This document shows, in pieces, positions 24,029-32,280 of a DNA stretch of 32,280 bases (within the stretch, counting starts at the first letter, position 1; every line of letters starts with the position of its first letter). The stretch comes from Candidatus Avelusimicrobium gallicola (lineage in GTDB: Bacteria > Elusimicrobiota > Elusimicrobia > Elusimicrobiales > UBA9959): contig DYLH01000017.1 of assembly GCA_020722185.1 (NCBI GenBank), positions 1 to 32,280 of the forward strand, in the 5' to 3' direction. Below the pieces are notes generated by a model, which saw only the letters and a program-made list of their open reading frames with translations, was not told where the DNA came from and did no database searches. Both the position numbers and the translations under genes were made by a program.

Positions 24029-26122
24029 ATGAGTGAGAATAAGACAAAGAGATTTGTTTTTGAAATATATGTGGAAAATATACCGGCTCGCTTTATAATA
24101 CCAGCTTTAAAACAGGAAGAAGAATTGGCCGCGGCATTTTTGAAAGAGAATAATCTTCAGTTTGGAGAAATAAAAACATTTGGAACATACAGGCGACTTA
24201 TTCTGTCTATAGACTTAATCCCGTCGAGAACTGCCGAAAAAACAGAGTTTCACTATGGACCGCCAGCGAGATTGCTTAAGGATGAAAATGGCAATTACAC
24301 AAAGCAAGCTATAGGCTTTGCCTCTTCCTTTAATACTACACCAGAAAAACTTAAAATAGCCATTCTGGAAAAGAAAGGCGAGGTGCTCTGTTTTGAGAAA
24401 AGAATTCAGCCTATTTCGGCAGTTAAGGTGCTTTCCAATCTCTGCGTTCATATAATAAAGAATCTTCAATTCCCAAAGAGTATGGTCTGGGAAGAAAGCC
24501 GCTTGAGATTTGCAAGACCTATAAGGAATCTTCTGGCTATTTATGGAAATTCGACTGTGCCTTTTAAAATAGCCGGGCTTAAATCTGGAAAATTTACTTA
24601 TGGTTTGGCTTCTCTGGGCTCGCCTAAGATACAGATTAAGGATGCCGATTCTTATACGAAGGCTATGCAAAAGGCTCAGGTGATAGTGAATGACATTGAG
24701 AGAAAAGAAAAGATATTGAGAGATTTAAAGAATGCCGCGTCTACAATGCGTCTTTCTTTTGACAGGGATGAGGGACTGGTCGAAGAAAATGTATATCTTA
24801 CTGAATATCCTTCATGCGTGCCAGTTAAGTATCCAAATGAGTTTTTGCAATTGCCTGCGGAATTGATTTCTCTTGTGATGAAAAATCAGCTCAAATTTTT
24901 CCCCTGTTATAAAGGAAAAGAAACTGCACCATTTTTCATCGGGATAAGGGATGGTATATCAAGAGGAACTAAAAATGTTGAAGAGGGTTTTTTGAATGTT
25001 TTTGCGGCAAGATGCAGGGATGCTATGTTTTTCTATGACAAAGACATCAAGACGCCGGCGGAAGAATTGAGAAGGAAAATTTCGTTTATAGCTTTTCAGG
25101 AAAAGTTGGGCACTATGGCCGACAAAAAAGAGCGCGTTGTTAGGAATCTCAAAAACATTTCTGAGCAGGTAAATTTTGTGTCTGAGGAGATGGAAAAAGC
25201 GGCCTCATTTTGCTATCTTGATCTGGCGTCAAATGTTGTAAGAGAATTTCCCGAACTTCAAGGAATAATGAGCGGATACTATGGGAAATATTGGGGCTTG
25301 GATGAAAAAGCTTCTTTGATATTGAAAGAGTTTTATGTCCCTGTTTCCCCTACAGACTCTCTGCCTTCTTCAAAGGAGGCGAGCTTGCTTTCTCTCGCTG
25401 GCAGAATAGATACACTCGCTGGGGATTTTGCTCTCGGGCTTATTCCAACAGGCAGTCAGGATCCGCATGGGCTAAGGCGATTGGCGTATGGAATTGTCAG
25501 GATAGTTTGCGAAAATGATATTAGACTGAATTTGAAGGATTCTTTTGTTTTTGCTCTTTCAATACTTGGGAAGGATGCTCAGGTGGAAAATTATGAAAAG
25601 GTATGGGATCAGATTGCTGAGTTCTTGTGGATGCGTTTTGAAAATATATTCTCAGAGAAGTTTAAAAGCGGAGAATTCTCAGCTATAAAAGAAATTTTTG
25701 TCAAAGAAGGTGATTTTGTAAAAGCTGTTAAAAGAGCTGAAGCCTTGAAAAAGTTGAGAGGATCTTCGGATTTGATGAATGTGGCCCAGCTTTATAAGAG
25801 GCTTAAAAATATATTGAAAAATCAGATGCTGTCTTATGAAGTGGATGTCGCTCTTTTTGAGAAGGAGCAGGAAAAAGCTCTTTATGAGATTTTATCTAAA
25901 ATCAAGAAAGAAATGGGTTCTTTGAATATGCAAGAAAAATTTGAAGAGGCTTTGAAAACTGCGGAGAGTCTAAAAAGTCCTCTTGAAAATTTCTTCAATG
26001 AAGTGATGGTTATGTGTGAAAATCAGTCAGTTAGAAAGAATAGGCTGGCTTTGCTTTCAAATGCTCAAGCTTTGTTTGAGGGACTTGCCGATATATCAAA
26101 GATTGGGGAGTCAGAGTTGTAA
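24029..26122 (+). CDS. glyS: Glycyl-tRNA synthetase beta subunit
   Basis: Beta chain, which binds tRNA-Gly and completes the synthetase with GlyQ. The 697-aa protein is of normal length and shows the family segments FEIYVENIPARFI (N-terminus), ESRLRFARPIRNLLAIYG, PLxxLP-like PVKYPNEFLQLPAELI, the FFYDKD segment, and SQDPHGLRRLAYGIVRI, ending in a helical anticodon-binding domain. GAGG precedes the ATG. Its stop is 8 nt from the stop of the convergent barrel-protein gene. Confidence 0.97.
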   Translation: MSENKTKRFVFEIYVENIPARFIIPALKQEEELAAAFLKENNLQFGEIKTFGTYRRLILSIDLIPSRTAEKTEFHYGPPARLLKDENGNYTKQAIGFASSFNTTPEKLKIAILEKKGEVLCFEKRIQPISAVKVLSNLCVHIIKNLQFPKSMVWEESRLRFARPIRNLLAIYGNSTVPFKIAGLKSGKFTYGLASLGSPKIQIKDADSYTKAMQKAQVIVNDIERKEKILRDLKNAASTMRLSFDRDEGLVEENVYLTEYPSCVPVKYPNEFLQLPAELISLVMKNQLKFFPCYKGKETAPFFIGIRDGISRGTKNVEEGFLNVFAARCRDAMFFYDKDIKTPAEELRRKISFIAFQEKLGTMADKKERVVRNLKNISEQVNFVSEEMEKAASFCYLDLASNVVREFPELQGIMSGYYGKYWGLDEKASLILKEFYVPVSPTDSLPSSKEASLLSLAGRIDTLAGDFALGLIPTGSQDPHGLRRLAYGIVRIVCENDIRLNLKDSFVFALSILGKDAQVENYEKVWDQIAEFLWMRFENIFSEKFKSGEFSAIKEIFVKEGDFVKAVKRAEALKKLRGSSDLMNVAQLYKRLKNILKNQMLSYEVDVALFEKEQEKALYEILSKIKKEMGSLNMQEKFEEALKTAESLKSPLENFFNEVMVMCENQSVRKNRLALLSNAQALFEGLADISKIGESEL

Positions 26123-26130
26123 AGCGGTTT

Positions 26131-27411
26131 TTAAAATGGATAACCGACCTTTATGAGGAAATTGTATCCCTCGCTGCCAAAGGCTATGTCAGAGGTCGCG
26201 ACAATATGCGGCCTCAATATAAGTCTGAATGAGGCGCCTGGGCCATATTTGAGTTTGTTTATTTTTAGGTCATTTAGAGATGGCGCAACTGTCCCTATGT
26301 CAAGGAAAGGGGTAAATTCTAATTCGCTTAGAAACTTCATAAGTTTGTGTTTTGATAGTGTCATCCTCTGCTCAATTGTCGCTAAAAATTTAGCTCTGTC
26401 ATTAAATCTGCCTTCTCCCGCCATTCTCATACCTGAGCTTTCGCCCATCATTCTGTTTTCATAAAATGGAAGTTTTTCCCCTGTTTGCCATTCAAGAAGA
26501 TATCTGACAGCTGTGACATACCGCCCTTTGCCATAATTGTAGTACTTCTTTGATTCTAAACTGTAGAGTGAGTAAGAGTAGTCTGAATATGGTTTGGCAG
26601 AATGCAGAAAAGAGAAGGATAGTAAATTCCCCAATTTAGGAAGGAAGGGATGATCGGTTGTGTCCAATGATATGGCCAATTTATTGGTCAAAAAATCGCT
26701 TTTTGAATGAGCTTTATCGTAATCTTGAGGCCAGGCATCTTTTATGGAAATGTCGGAAAAAATGCCATTCTCAATACTCTTTGTATAGTAGGAAAGAGAA
26801 TAGGAAGCTCTAATTTTTTTGGAAAATGGAAAAGAAAAAGTTGTGTCTATGCCTTTGTTTAAAAACAGGTAGTTGACTTTATCGCTTTTGGAAGAATCAG
26901 GGCCATATCCATAAAAAGAATACTTCGGATCCTTGTAGTTGTAGGCGGATAGGTCTATTTTTATATCGCCAATGGATCTGTAATACCAGAATATGGCTTC
27001 TCTTTGCGCCCTTGAAGAAGAAGAGATTCTGCCCATAACTATTGATTTGTTGTTGGGAAAGTAATAGTGTCTGTATGAAAAAGTATCCCCCAATTTTTCA
27101 TTTCTGTGATAAGATGGCGCTATTACAAAATTTATTGGATTTTCTTCTTTCCCTGAATTTATTGCCGCTATGGGCATTATGCCGTATGAAGAGCCCAGAT
27201 CTTTGTTGTTTTGGAAAATGGGTATCAATATTACATTTGTCCCGGATATTTCAAAGGAAAGTCTGTCGAGGATTTTTGTGATAATATTGCCTTTGTCTGC
27301 GACTGCAAGCGAGGGATTTTGATCCTTGTAAATGTATTGTTTGTTCTCAATGGATAAAGCATTTATAATAGGTATAAATAAGATTAGTAAGTTTAGAAAG
27401 AGTATTTTCAT
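26131..27411 (-). CDS. Outer-membrane beta-barrel protein, D15/BamA-type surface antigen family
   Basis: 426-aa protein with an N-terminal signal peptide (about 1-19, basic start then LFLNLLILFIPIINALS). The rest alternates polar and hydrophobic residues as in membrane beta strands, is rich in Tyr, Ser and Gly, and ends KVGYPF with a C-terminal Phe, the usual barrel-insertion signal. The segment GMRMAGEGRFNDRAKFLATIEQR corresponds to the lRGY..grf.D...l..E.R signature of the Omp85/D15 barrel. No POTRA domains precede it, so it is a short barrel-only relative, not BamA itself. The ATG overlaps the nadE stop by 4 nt. Function is unknown; lipid or protein export are possibilities from the family. 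Confidence 0.78.
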   Translation of the reverse strand: MKILFLNLLILFIPIINALSIENKQYIYKDQNPSLAVADKGNIITKILDRLSFEISGTNVILIPIFQNNKDLGSSYGIMPIAAINSGKEENPINFVIAPSYHRNEKLGDTFSYRHYYFPNNKSIVMGRISSSSRAQREAIFWYYRSIGDIKIDLSAYNYKDPKYSFYGYGPDSSKSDKVNYLFLNKGIDTTFSFPFSKKIRASYSLSYYTKSIENGIFSDISIKDAWPQDYDKAHSKSDFLTNKLAISLDTTDHPFLPKLGNLLSFSFLHSAKPYSDYSYSLYSLESKKYYNYGKGRYVTAVRYLLEWQTGEKLPFYENRMMGESSGMRMAGEGRFNDRAKFLATIEQRMTLSKHKLMKFLSELEFTPFLDIGTVAPSLNDLKINKLKYGPGASFRLILRPHIVATSDIAFGSEGYNFLIKVGYPF

Positions 27412-29045
27412 TTGAAGAAATCATTTTTTTTGACAATGGGCATCTTTCTGCCCGAGCCGAAAGATTTTGATGAGACTTTCAGGCATAGAGGAAGTTGCTT
27501 TCTTTTGTATTCATTGGACTCTATTCTTCTTATCACATTTTTAGCTAATTCTTTGCTGGCGCATATTTTGGCTGTTTTTTCAAAAGGAAGTCCTTGCTCT
27601 ATGTGAGATCTGATTATTTTGTCGAGAATATCGTATGGAGGAAGGTCGTCTTGATCCTTTTGATTAGGTTTCAGTTCCGCTGTGGGAGCTCTGTTTATTA
27701 TAGAGAGCGGTATTTTTTCATTCTGGCGATTTATAAAATCGGCAAGTTGATATACCTCAGTTTTTAATAAGTCTCCTATTGGAGCAATAGCTCCCGCTGT
27801 GTCGCCATAGAGAGTGCAATATCCCATAGCTATCTCAGATTTATTGCCTGTTGTAAGCGCAAGATAGCCATACTTATTTGAGTAAGCCATTAGAAGGGAT
27901 CCTCTGATTCTTGACTGTAAATTTTGCATAGAGAGGTCTATCCCGCCCGAAAATCCAAGTTCTTTTAAGAAAGAGGAATAAATTTTAGATATGTATTTAA
28001 TTTCTGATTTTATTGTGAGATTTTTGGCAAGTTTTAAGGCATCGTTTATGCTTCTTTGCGAGGTGTATGGAGATGGCATCAATAAGCCAAGGACATTTTC
28101 ATTGCCTATAGCTTCACAGGCTAAATCTGCCACCACTGCAGAATCTATTCCTCCGCTTAAACCTATTACAGCTTTCTTAAAGCCTTGTTTATGGAAGTAA
28201 TCCTTTATCCCCATGACAAGCGCTGACTTTATGTCTGAGATAACTTCAGTGTTTCTAGTCCCTTGTTTTTTAGAGTTATGGGTGTCTATCATGGCCGCTG
28301 TTTCAATAAAGAATTCGCCCCTGTGTAATACTTCTCCTCTGGAAGAGAATAGAAAACTCCCGCCGTCAAATATCAATTCATCATTGGCGCCACAGCAATT
28401 TACATAGAGTATTTTTGTCTTTATTTTTTTTGCGAGATTTGAAAGAATTTTTTCTCTATTTTCAGGCTTTTCTTTGTGGAAAGGAGAGGCTGAAATATTG
28501 ATTATCAGATCTGGTTTTTTCTGAGAAATTTCTTTTAGAGGATTTTTTTTGTATAGATTGGAATTTGGCAATAGAGCAGTGTCTCCCCAGATATCCTCGC
28601 AAACTGTCAGGCCTATTTTGGCGCCGTTCAAATTAACAATTCTATCTCCATCCCATGATTCAAAATACCTTGCTTCGTCAAATATGTCGTAAGTGGGCAA
28701 AAGCGCTTTGCCAACAATTTTCGATATTTTCCCATTTTCTGCGAAAATTGCGCAGTTGTATAATGGCTTGCCCTGCCCTGATGTATTTTCAACTGGCAGA
28801 CCAAAAATACAGGCAGGACCTCTTGATGTGAGTGAGGCAAATTTAATAGATGCTTTTCGGGCAGATTTTATCAAATTTCTGTTTTCCAATAGGTCAAGAG
28901 GTGGATATCCAATCACGCATAGCTCAGGGAATACCACGAGTTCGGCGCCTTGTTTGCATGCTGTTTCATAAAATGAGCGCATCTTCTCTAGATTTATATC
29001 TATGTCGCCCACTTTGGAATTTAATTGTACAGCGAATATTTTCAC
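27408..29045 (-). CDS. nadE: Glutamine-dependent NAD+ synthetase
   Basis: Makes NAD from deamido-NAD with glutamine as ammonia donor. The N-terminal nitrilase-type amidase has the Glu-Lys-Cys triad in VVFPELCVIGY, KALLPTYDIF and GLTVCEDIW (E41, K113, C149 from the GTG), and the C-terminal synthetase has the ATP loop SGGIDS and the TGNKSE segment. With GTG at 29045 (545 aa) the protein begins MKIFAVQLNSKVGDIDIN as relatives do; an ATG at 29063 would add MLYNSI. A TATAAT on the minus strand (29057-29052) lies 6 nt before the GTG and overlaps that extension, which argues for the GTG. It is co-transcribed with the barrel protein and divergent from rpsB. Confidence 0.95.
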   Translation of the reverse strand: MKIFAVQLNSKVGDIDINLEKMRSFYETACKQGAELVVFPELCVIGYPPLDLLENRNLIKSARKASIKFASLTSRGPACIFGLPVENTSGQGKPLYNCAIFAENGKISKIVGKALLPTYDIFDEARYFESWDGDRIVNLNGAKIGLTVCEDIWGDTALLPNSNLYKKNPLKEISQKKPDLIINISASPFHKEKPENREKILSNLAKKIKTKILYVNCCGANDELIFDGGSFLFSSRGEVLHRGEFFIETAAMIDTHNSKKQGTRNTEVISDIKSALVMGIKDYFHKQGFKKAVIGLSGGIDSAVVADLACEAIGNENVLGLLMPSPYTSQRSINDALKLAKNLTIKSEIKYISKIYSSFLKELGFSGGIDLSMQNLQSRIRGSLLMAYSNKYGYLALTTGNKSEIAMGYCTLYGDTAGAIAPIGDLLKTEVYQLADFINRQNEKIPLSIINRAPTAELKPNQKDQDDLPPYDILDKIIRSHIEQGLPFEKTAKICASKELAKNVIRRIESNEYKRKQLPLCLKVSSKSFGSGRKMPIVKKNDFFK

Positions 29046-29051
29046 AATTGA

Positions 29052-29057
29052 ATTATA
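29052..29057 (-). promoter_or_regulatory. Candidate nadE -10 box
   Basis: TATAAT on the minus strand, 6 nt before the GTG start of nadE. No good -35 is visible. There is no Shine-Dalgarno for this gene. Confidence 0.4.
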
Positions 29058-29063
29058 TAACAT

Positions 29064-29093
29064 TTGCCAAGTGTATAGCTAATATGCTATCAT
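29064..29093 (+). promoter_or_regulatory. Candidate rpsB-tsf promoter
   Basis: TTGCCA (29064-29069), 18 nt, TATCAT (29088-29093). Start would fall near 29100, leaving a leader of about 65 nt that contains a tandem ATAAGGCC repeat (29106-29113 and 29115-29122), possibly a site for ribosomal-protein feedback. Confidence 0.5.
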
Positions 29094-29167
29094 TATAGGG
29101 AAGCAATAAGGCCGATAAGGCCCTTGTTAAATTTAGTTAAAGATGTAGTTATTGGAGGCAACAAATA

Positions 29168-30043
29168 ATGCTTAATGTATCAATGAAATCTATGCTGGAA
29201 GCCGGAGTTCATTTCGGTCATCAGACATATAAGTGGAATCCCAAGATGTCTCGTTTCATATTTGGAGAAAGAAACGGAATACACATAATGGATCTGCAGA
29301 AGACAATGAAGGAACTTAAAAAAGCTTATTCCTTTATTGAACAGTGTGCCAAAGAAGGCAAGAATTTTCTTTTTGTAGGCACTAAAAAACAGGCTAAAGA
29401 TATAGTCAAAGAGGAAGCTCAAAGAGCAAATGTTCCTTGTGTCTACGAAAAATGGTTGGGTGGAACGCTCACTAATTTTGATACCATCAGGAAATCTCTC
29501 AGAAGACTGGAAGAACTTGAAGAGCTTGAAAATAAGGGCTATTTCAAGGTTATGGCGAAAAAAGAAGTTTCCCGCCTCACAAAAGAGAAAAATAAAATAC
29601 TCAAGGTCCTTTCTGGGATAAGAGCTATGAAAGTTATTCCCGATGTTTTGTTTGTGGTGGATCCGGTTGAGGAAGCTTTAGCGATAAGAGAAGCCAAAAA
29701 ACTTGGGATAGTCACAGTGGCTGTGTGTGACACCAATGCAGATCCAGAATTGGTTGATTGGGTGATACCGGGAAATGACGACGCTGCAAGGTCAATAAGG
29801 CTTTTCTGCTCTGTAGTAGCAGATGCTGTTATATCTGGCAGAGAACAAAAAAACGGCGCTTCAGAGGGCGGAGTTGAGTCGCAAATGAATGTGTCGGAAG
29901 AAGGCGATAGTGAATCCAATCAAGAACAATCTATTCAAGAGCAAACTGCCGATCAAAATGAGGGCTATGAGTTAACTGAGCAGGAGACTGTGGAACAGCA
30001 AGAAGAAGTACAGCCCGAATCAGTTGAAACAGAGAATAAATAA
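29168..30043 (+). CDS. rpsB: Ribosomal protein uS2 with long acidic tail
   Basis: Small-subunit protein S2. Residues 1-225 match the family: [47 protein letters not shown], and [20 protein letters not shown]. Residues 226-291 form an extra tail rich in Glu, Gln and Ser, with almost no hydrophobic residues, likely disordered. GGAGG precedes the ATG at a long spacing (about 10 nt). It is followed by tsf after 10 nt, the usual order. Confidence 0.97.
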   Translation: MLNVSMKSMLEAGVHFGHQTYKWNPKMSRFIFGERNGIHIMDLQKTMKELKKAYSFIEQCAKEGKNFLFVGTKKQAKDIVKEEAQRANVPCVYEKWLGGTLTNFDTIRKSLRRLEELEELENKGYFKVMAKKEVSRLTKEKNKILKVLSGIRAMKVIPDVLFVVDPVEEALAIREAKKLGIVTVAVCDTNADPELVDWVIPGNDDAARSIRLFCSVVADAVISGREQKNGASEGGVESQMNVSEEGDSESNQEQSIQEQTADQNEGYELTEQETVEQQEEVQPESVETENK

Positions 30044-30053
30044 GGAGAGTTTT

Positions 30054-30905
30054 ATGCCAGCAATAGTAACTACAGAACAAGTGATGTCTTTGAGATCTCA
30101 GACTGGAGCAGGAATAATGGATTGCAAGGCCGCTCTTAAAGAGGCCGATGGAGATATGGCGAAAGCCGTAGAGATACTCAGGAAAAAAGGAATAGCCGGT
30201 TTGGCTAAAAGAGCAGGCCGAACAATGAAAGAAGGTGTGGTAGAGGTGAAAAATTCAGGCAATAAATACGCCATGGTAGAGATAAACTGCGAGACAGATT
30301 TTGTTGCTAAAAATCCAGATGTGAAAAATTTTGCTGTGGAATTGGCAGGGCTTATGCTATCTGACGCATCATATTCAAATCCAGCCGAGAATGAGAAAGC
30401 TAAAGAAAAGCTTCAGAATTTGGCTATGAAAACGGGCGAGAATATGATCATAAGGAGAGGCATTGTTTTTGAATCCTCTTCAAATAGTGAAATTGGTTTT
30501 TATATCCACACAGATTCTAAGAAAACTGCTATGGTGGAAATATCTTTTTCTAAAGATGTGGCAAATAGGGAAGTTATTCGCCAACTCGCAAAAGATATCG
30601 CTATGCAGTGCGTGGCAATGGGCGCAAAATGGCTAAATAAAGAGGATGTCCCCGCGGAAGTCATAGAAAAAGAAAAGGAGATATATAAATCCACTCCGCA
30701 AGCTCAGGGAAAAAATGAGATAGCTTTAGCCAAGATGCTTGAGGGCAGAATAAAAAAGTTCTATGAAGAAAATTGTCTCAATGAGCAGCCTTTCATAAGA
30801 GACCAGAAGATAAAAATATCTGACCTTGTTCAAGCAAAAGGAAAGGAACTTTCTACCGATCTTTCCATAAAAAGGTTCGTCAGCTATATGGTGGGTTTAG
30901 AATAA
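30054..30905 (+). CDS. tsf: Elongation factor Ts
   Basis: Nucleotide exchange factor of EF-Tu. Start chosen at the ATG at 30054 (AAGGAGAG 4 nt upstream), giving MPAIVTTEQVMSLRSQTGAG, although the frame is open back to a TTG inside rpsB. The 283-aa product has the N-terminal UBA-like domain with GIMDCKAALKEADGDMAKA and the TDFV motif (81-84) that enters EF-Tu, followed by the two EF-Ts core subdomains. It closes the rpsB-tsf unit, which ends in a strong terminator. Confidence 0.97.
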   Translation: MPAIVTTEQVMSLRSQTGAGIMDCKAALKEADGDMAKAVEILRKKGIAGLAKRAGRTMKEGVVEVKNSGNKYAMVEINCETDFVAKNPDVKNFAVELAGLMLSDASYSNPAENEKAKEKLQNLAMKTGENMIIRRGIVFESSSNSEIGFYIHTDSKKTAMVEISFSKDVANREVIRQLAKDIAMQCVAMGAKWLNKEDVPAEVIEKEKEIYKSTPQAQGKNEIALAKMLEGRIKKFYEENCLNEQPFIRDQKIKISDLVQAKGKELSTDLSIKRFVSYMVGLE

Positions 30906-30920
30906 ATAAAATGAAATATA

Positions 30921-30962
30921 AAAAAGCCGTCCTTTTTTATGATGAAAAGGGCGGCTTTTTTC
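30921..30962. terminator. Rho-independent terminator after tsf
   Basis: AAAAAGCCGTCCTTTT (30921-30936) pairs with AAAAGGGCGGCTTTTT (30945-30960) over 16 bp with one G-T pair and an 8-nt loop, and it ends in a T-run. The A-tract before it makes it look bidirectional, though no gene on the minus strand ends here. Confidence 0.95.
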
Positions 30963-30999
30963 TTTCTCCCCCAAAAATTCTTAATACAGAGGTGAAAAA

Positions 31000-31704
31000 A
31001 TGAAAAGAGTACTCATAAAACTTTCAGGCGAAGCTTTGTCAATGTTTTCAGATGAGAAAAAATCTATAACACCCGAGGCTTTGAATTATATAGCGGGAGA
31101 AATAAAATCTGCATATGACGGAAAGACTCAGATAGCCATAGTTGTTGGCGGTGGAAATATATGGAGAGGCGCCAAAGATGGACATGGGAAGATAGATAGA
31201 GTAACTTCGGACAATATGGGAATGTTGGCAACAGTGATAAACGCCATGTCCATTCAGTCAGCCCTTGAAAATCTGGGGATAAATACAAGAGTTCAGACAG
31301 CTATAGAAATTTCAAGAATAGCAGAGCCTTTCATAAGAAGAAGAGCTATACGTCACCTTGAAAAGAGCAGAATTGTGATTTTTGCTGGCGGAACGGGCAA
31401 TCCTTATTTCACAACAGACACAGCTGCCGCTTTAAGGGCTGCCGAGATAAATGCTAATTTGATAATAAAGGCAACTCAGGTAGATGGTGTTTATACAGCC
31501 GATCCTAAAAAAGATTCTAAAGCAAAGTTGATAAGAGAGATTTCCTATATGGAAGCCATAAAACAGGGGCTTAAATTTATGGATGCCAGCGCTTTAACCT
31601 TGTGTATGGAAAATGATATACCTATAAGGGTGCTAAATCTCCATAAAAAAGGGAATGTATCCCTAGCGATTAAAGGAGAAAAAGTGGGGACTTTGATAAA
31701 ATGA
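31000..31704 (+). CDS. pyrH: UMP kinase
   Basis: Hexameric bacterial uridylate kinase (amino-acid kinase fold) that makes UDP. The 234-aa protein has the N-terminal phosphate loop LIKLSGEAL, VVGGGNIWRG (48-57), GGTGNPYFTTDTAAALRA and the nucleotide-binding KATQVDGVYTADPKKD. GAGGTG precedes the ATG. It starts only 38 nt after the tsf terminator, so it needs its own promoter in that short gap or terminator read-through. gmhA follows with a 4-nt overlap. Confidence 0.97.
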   Translation: MKRVLIKLSGEALSMFSDEKKSITPEALNYIAGEIKSAYDGKTQIAIVVGGGNIWRGAKDGHGKIDRVTSDNMGMLATVINAMSIQSALENLGINTRVQTAIEISRIAEPFIRRRAIRHLEKSRIVIFAGGTGNPYFTTDTAAALRAAEINANLIIKATQVDGVYTADPKKDSKAKLIREISYMEAIKQGLKFMDASALTLCMENDIPIRVLNLHKKGNVSLAIKGEKVGTLIK

Positions 31705-32258
31705 GCAAGATAGATGAAATAATAATAAGCCATAAAAAAGCAGTTGAAGAATTTGAAAAGAAATTGGATTCTGTTGAATCAGCGGTTGTTTTACTGGCTA
31801 AATGTCTCAAAGATGGAAATAAAATTCTTCTGTGCGGCAATGGCGGGAGCGCCGCAGATTGTCAGCATTTTGCCGCAGAACTTGTGGGCAGATTTCAAAA
31901 GGAAAGGAAAGGTCTTCCAGCTTTGTCTCTGACTGTGGACACTTCGGCTTTGACTTCAATATCAAATGATTACGGTTTTTATGAGGTTTTCGCAAGGCAA
32001 GTTGAGGCTCTTGGCCGTCCCGGCGATATTTTGGTTTCATTTTCCACTTCTGGAAATAGTTTGAATGTCATAAAGGCAATGGAAAAGGCTTCTTTGATGT
32101 CTATTAAGAACATTGCGCTCACAGGCAATGGTGGCGGAAAGATAGCTAGTATGGCCGATGTATCTATTTCAATAGATGAAACAGTTACAGCCAGAATTCA
32201 AGAAATTCACGCAATTGCTATCCACATACTCTGCGAACTCATAGAAGAGTATTTTTAA
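31701..32258 (+). CDS. gmhA: GmhA, sedoheptulose-7-phosphate isomerase
   Basis: Converts sedoheptulose 7-phosphate to D-glycero-D-manno-heptose 7-phosphate, the first step to the heptose of LPS inner core. The 185-aa protein is a single SIS domain with CGNGGSAADCQHFAAELVGRF (45-65), FSTSGNS (114-120) and TARIQEIHAIAIH (163-175). His56, Glu60, Gln167 and His175 align by spacing with the four zinc ligands known in GmhA. The ATG overlaps the pyrH stop by 4 nt, so it is co-translated with UMP kinase. Its presence supports a diderm envelope with LPS. Confidence 0.94.
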   Translation: MSKIDEIIISHKKAVEEFEKKLDSVESAVVLLAKCLKDGNKILLCGNGGSAADCQHFAAELVGRFQKERKGLPALSLTVDTSALTSISNDYGFYEVFARQVEALGRPGDILVSFSTSGNSLNVIKAMEKASLMSIKNIALTGNGGGKIASMADVSISIDETVTARIQEIHAIAIHILCELIEEYF

Positions 32259-32280
32259 CTTTCTAACTTATGCGCTAATG

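Noticed and set aside
26113-26140. CGGTT/AACCG inverted repeat between the convergent glyS and barrel genes as a terminator
   Set aside because: Only five pairs with a 12-nt loop and no T-run on either strand; too weak to call.

Overview
The window reads as a contiguous stretch of chromosome from an AT-rich, Gram-negative-type (diderm) bacterium. Support for an outer membrane: YidC has the large periplasmic insertion of Gram-negative forms, a D15/BamA-type outer-membrane barrel is encoded, and GmhA makes the heptose precursor of LPS. MurE carries the DNPR signature of meso-diaminopimelate-adding enzymes. Glycyl-tRNA synthetase is the two-subunit (GlyQ/GlyS) type. Gene density and order fit a deep-branching uncultured lineage (Elusimicrobiota or Omnitrophota would be my first guesses), but I cannot assign a phylum from sequence alone. 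There are no transposons, phage genes, CRISPR arrays, tRNAs or rRNAs that I can see, and no broken genes.

Layout. (1) 110-12850, minus strand: a division and cell-wall (dcw) operon read right to left: mraZ, rsmH, a 51-codon small ORF, ftsL-like, ftsI, murE, murF, mraY, murD, ftsW, murG, then an OPA-type MFS transporter. murC, murB, ddl, ftsQ, ftsA and ftsZ, which often follow murG, are not in the window. The operon starts with a near-consensus sigma70 promoter and an array of 10-bp-spaced TGG repeats that look like MraZ operators. (2) 13040-14761, minus: a membrane-anchored zinc metallopeptidase (HELTH) and an unknown multi-pass membrane protein. (3) 14761-22362, minus: the classical origin-type cluster rpmH, rnpA, yidD, yidC, jag/khpB, mnmE, a Yip1-like membrane protein, mnmG, rsmG. 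Most of these genes overlap or nearly touch. (4) 22500-26122, plus: recO, glyQ, glyS. (5) 26131-29063, minus: nadE followed by the outer-membrane barrel gene. (6) 29168-32258, plus: rpsB, tsf, a strong intrinsic terminator, then pyrH and gmhA with a 4-nt overlap.

How it fits together: precursor synthesis (MurE/F/D), lipid linkage (MraY, MurG) and septal polymerisation (FtsW/FtsI/FtsL) come from one MraZ-controlled transcript. The rpmH unit couples ribosome protein L34, RNase P protein, membrane insertion (YidC/YidD), an RNA-binding partner (Jag) and tRNA/rRNA modification (MnmE/MnmG, RsmG). The right arm is translation (glyQS, rpsB, tsf), nucleotide/NAD metabolism (pyrH, nadE) and envelope (gmhA, barrel protein).

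This is mostly a housekeeping region and I do not see a wholly new system. The items most worth a second look are the mraZ promoter/operator array, the unannotated small ORF before ftsL, the membrane proteins inserted into the mnmE-mnmG and rsmG units, and a recurring TATAAT placed only 6-10 nt before operon-first start codons that lack a Shine-Dalgarno, which suggests leaderless transcripts.
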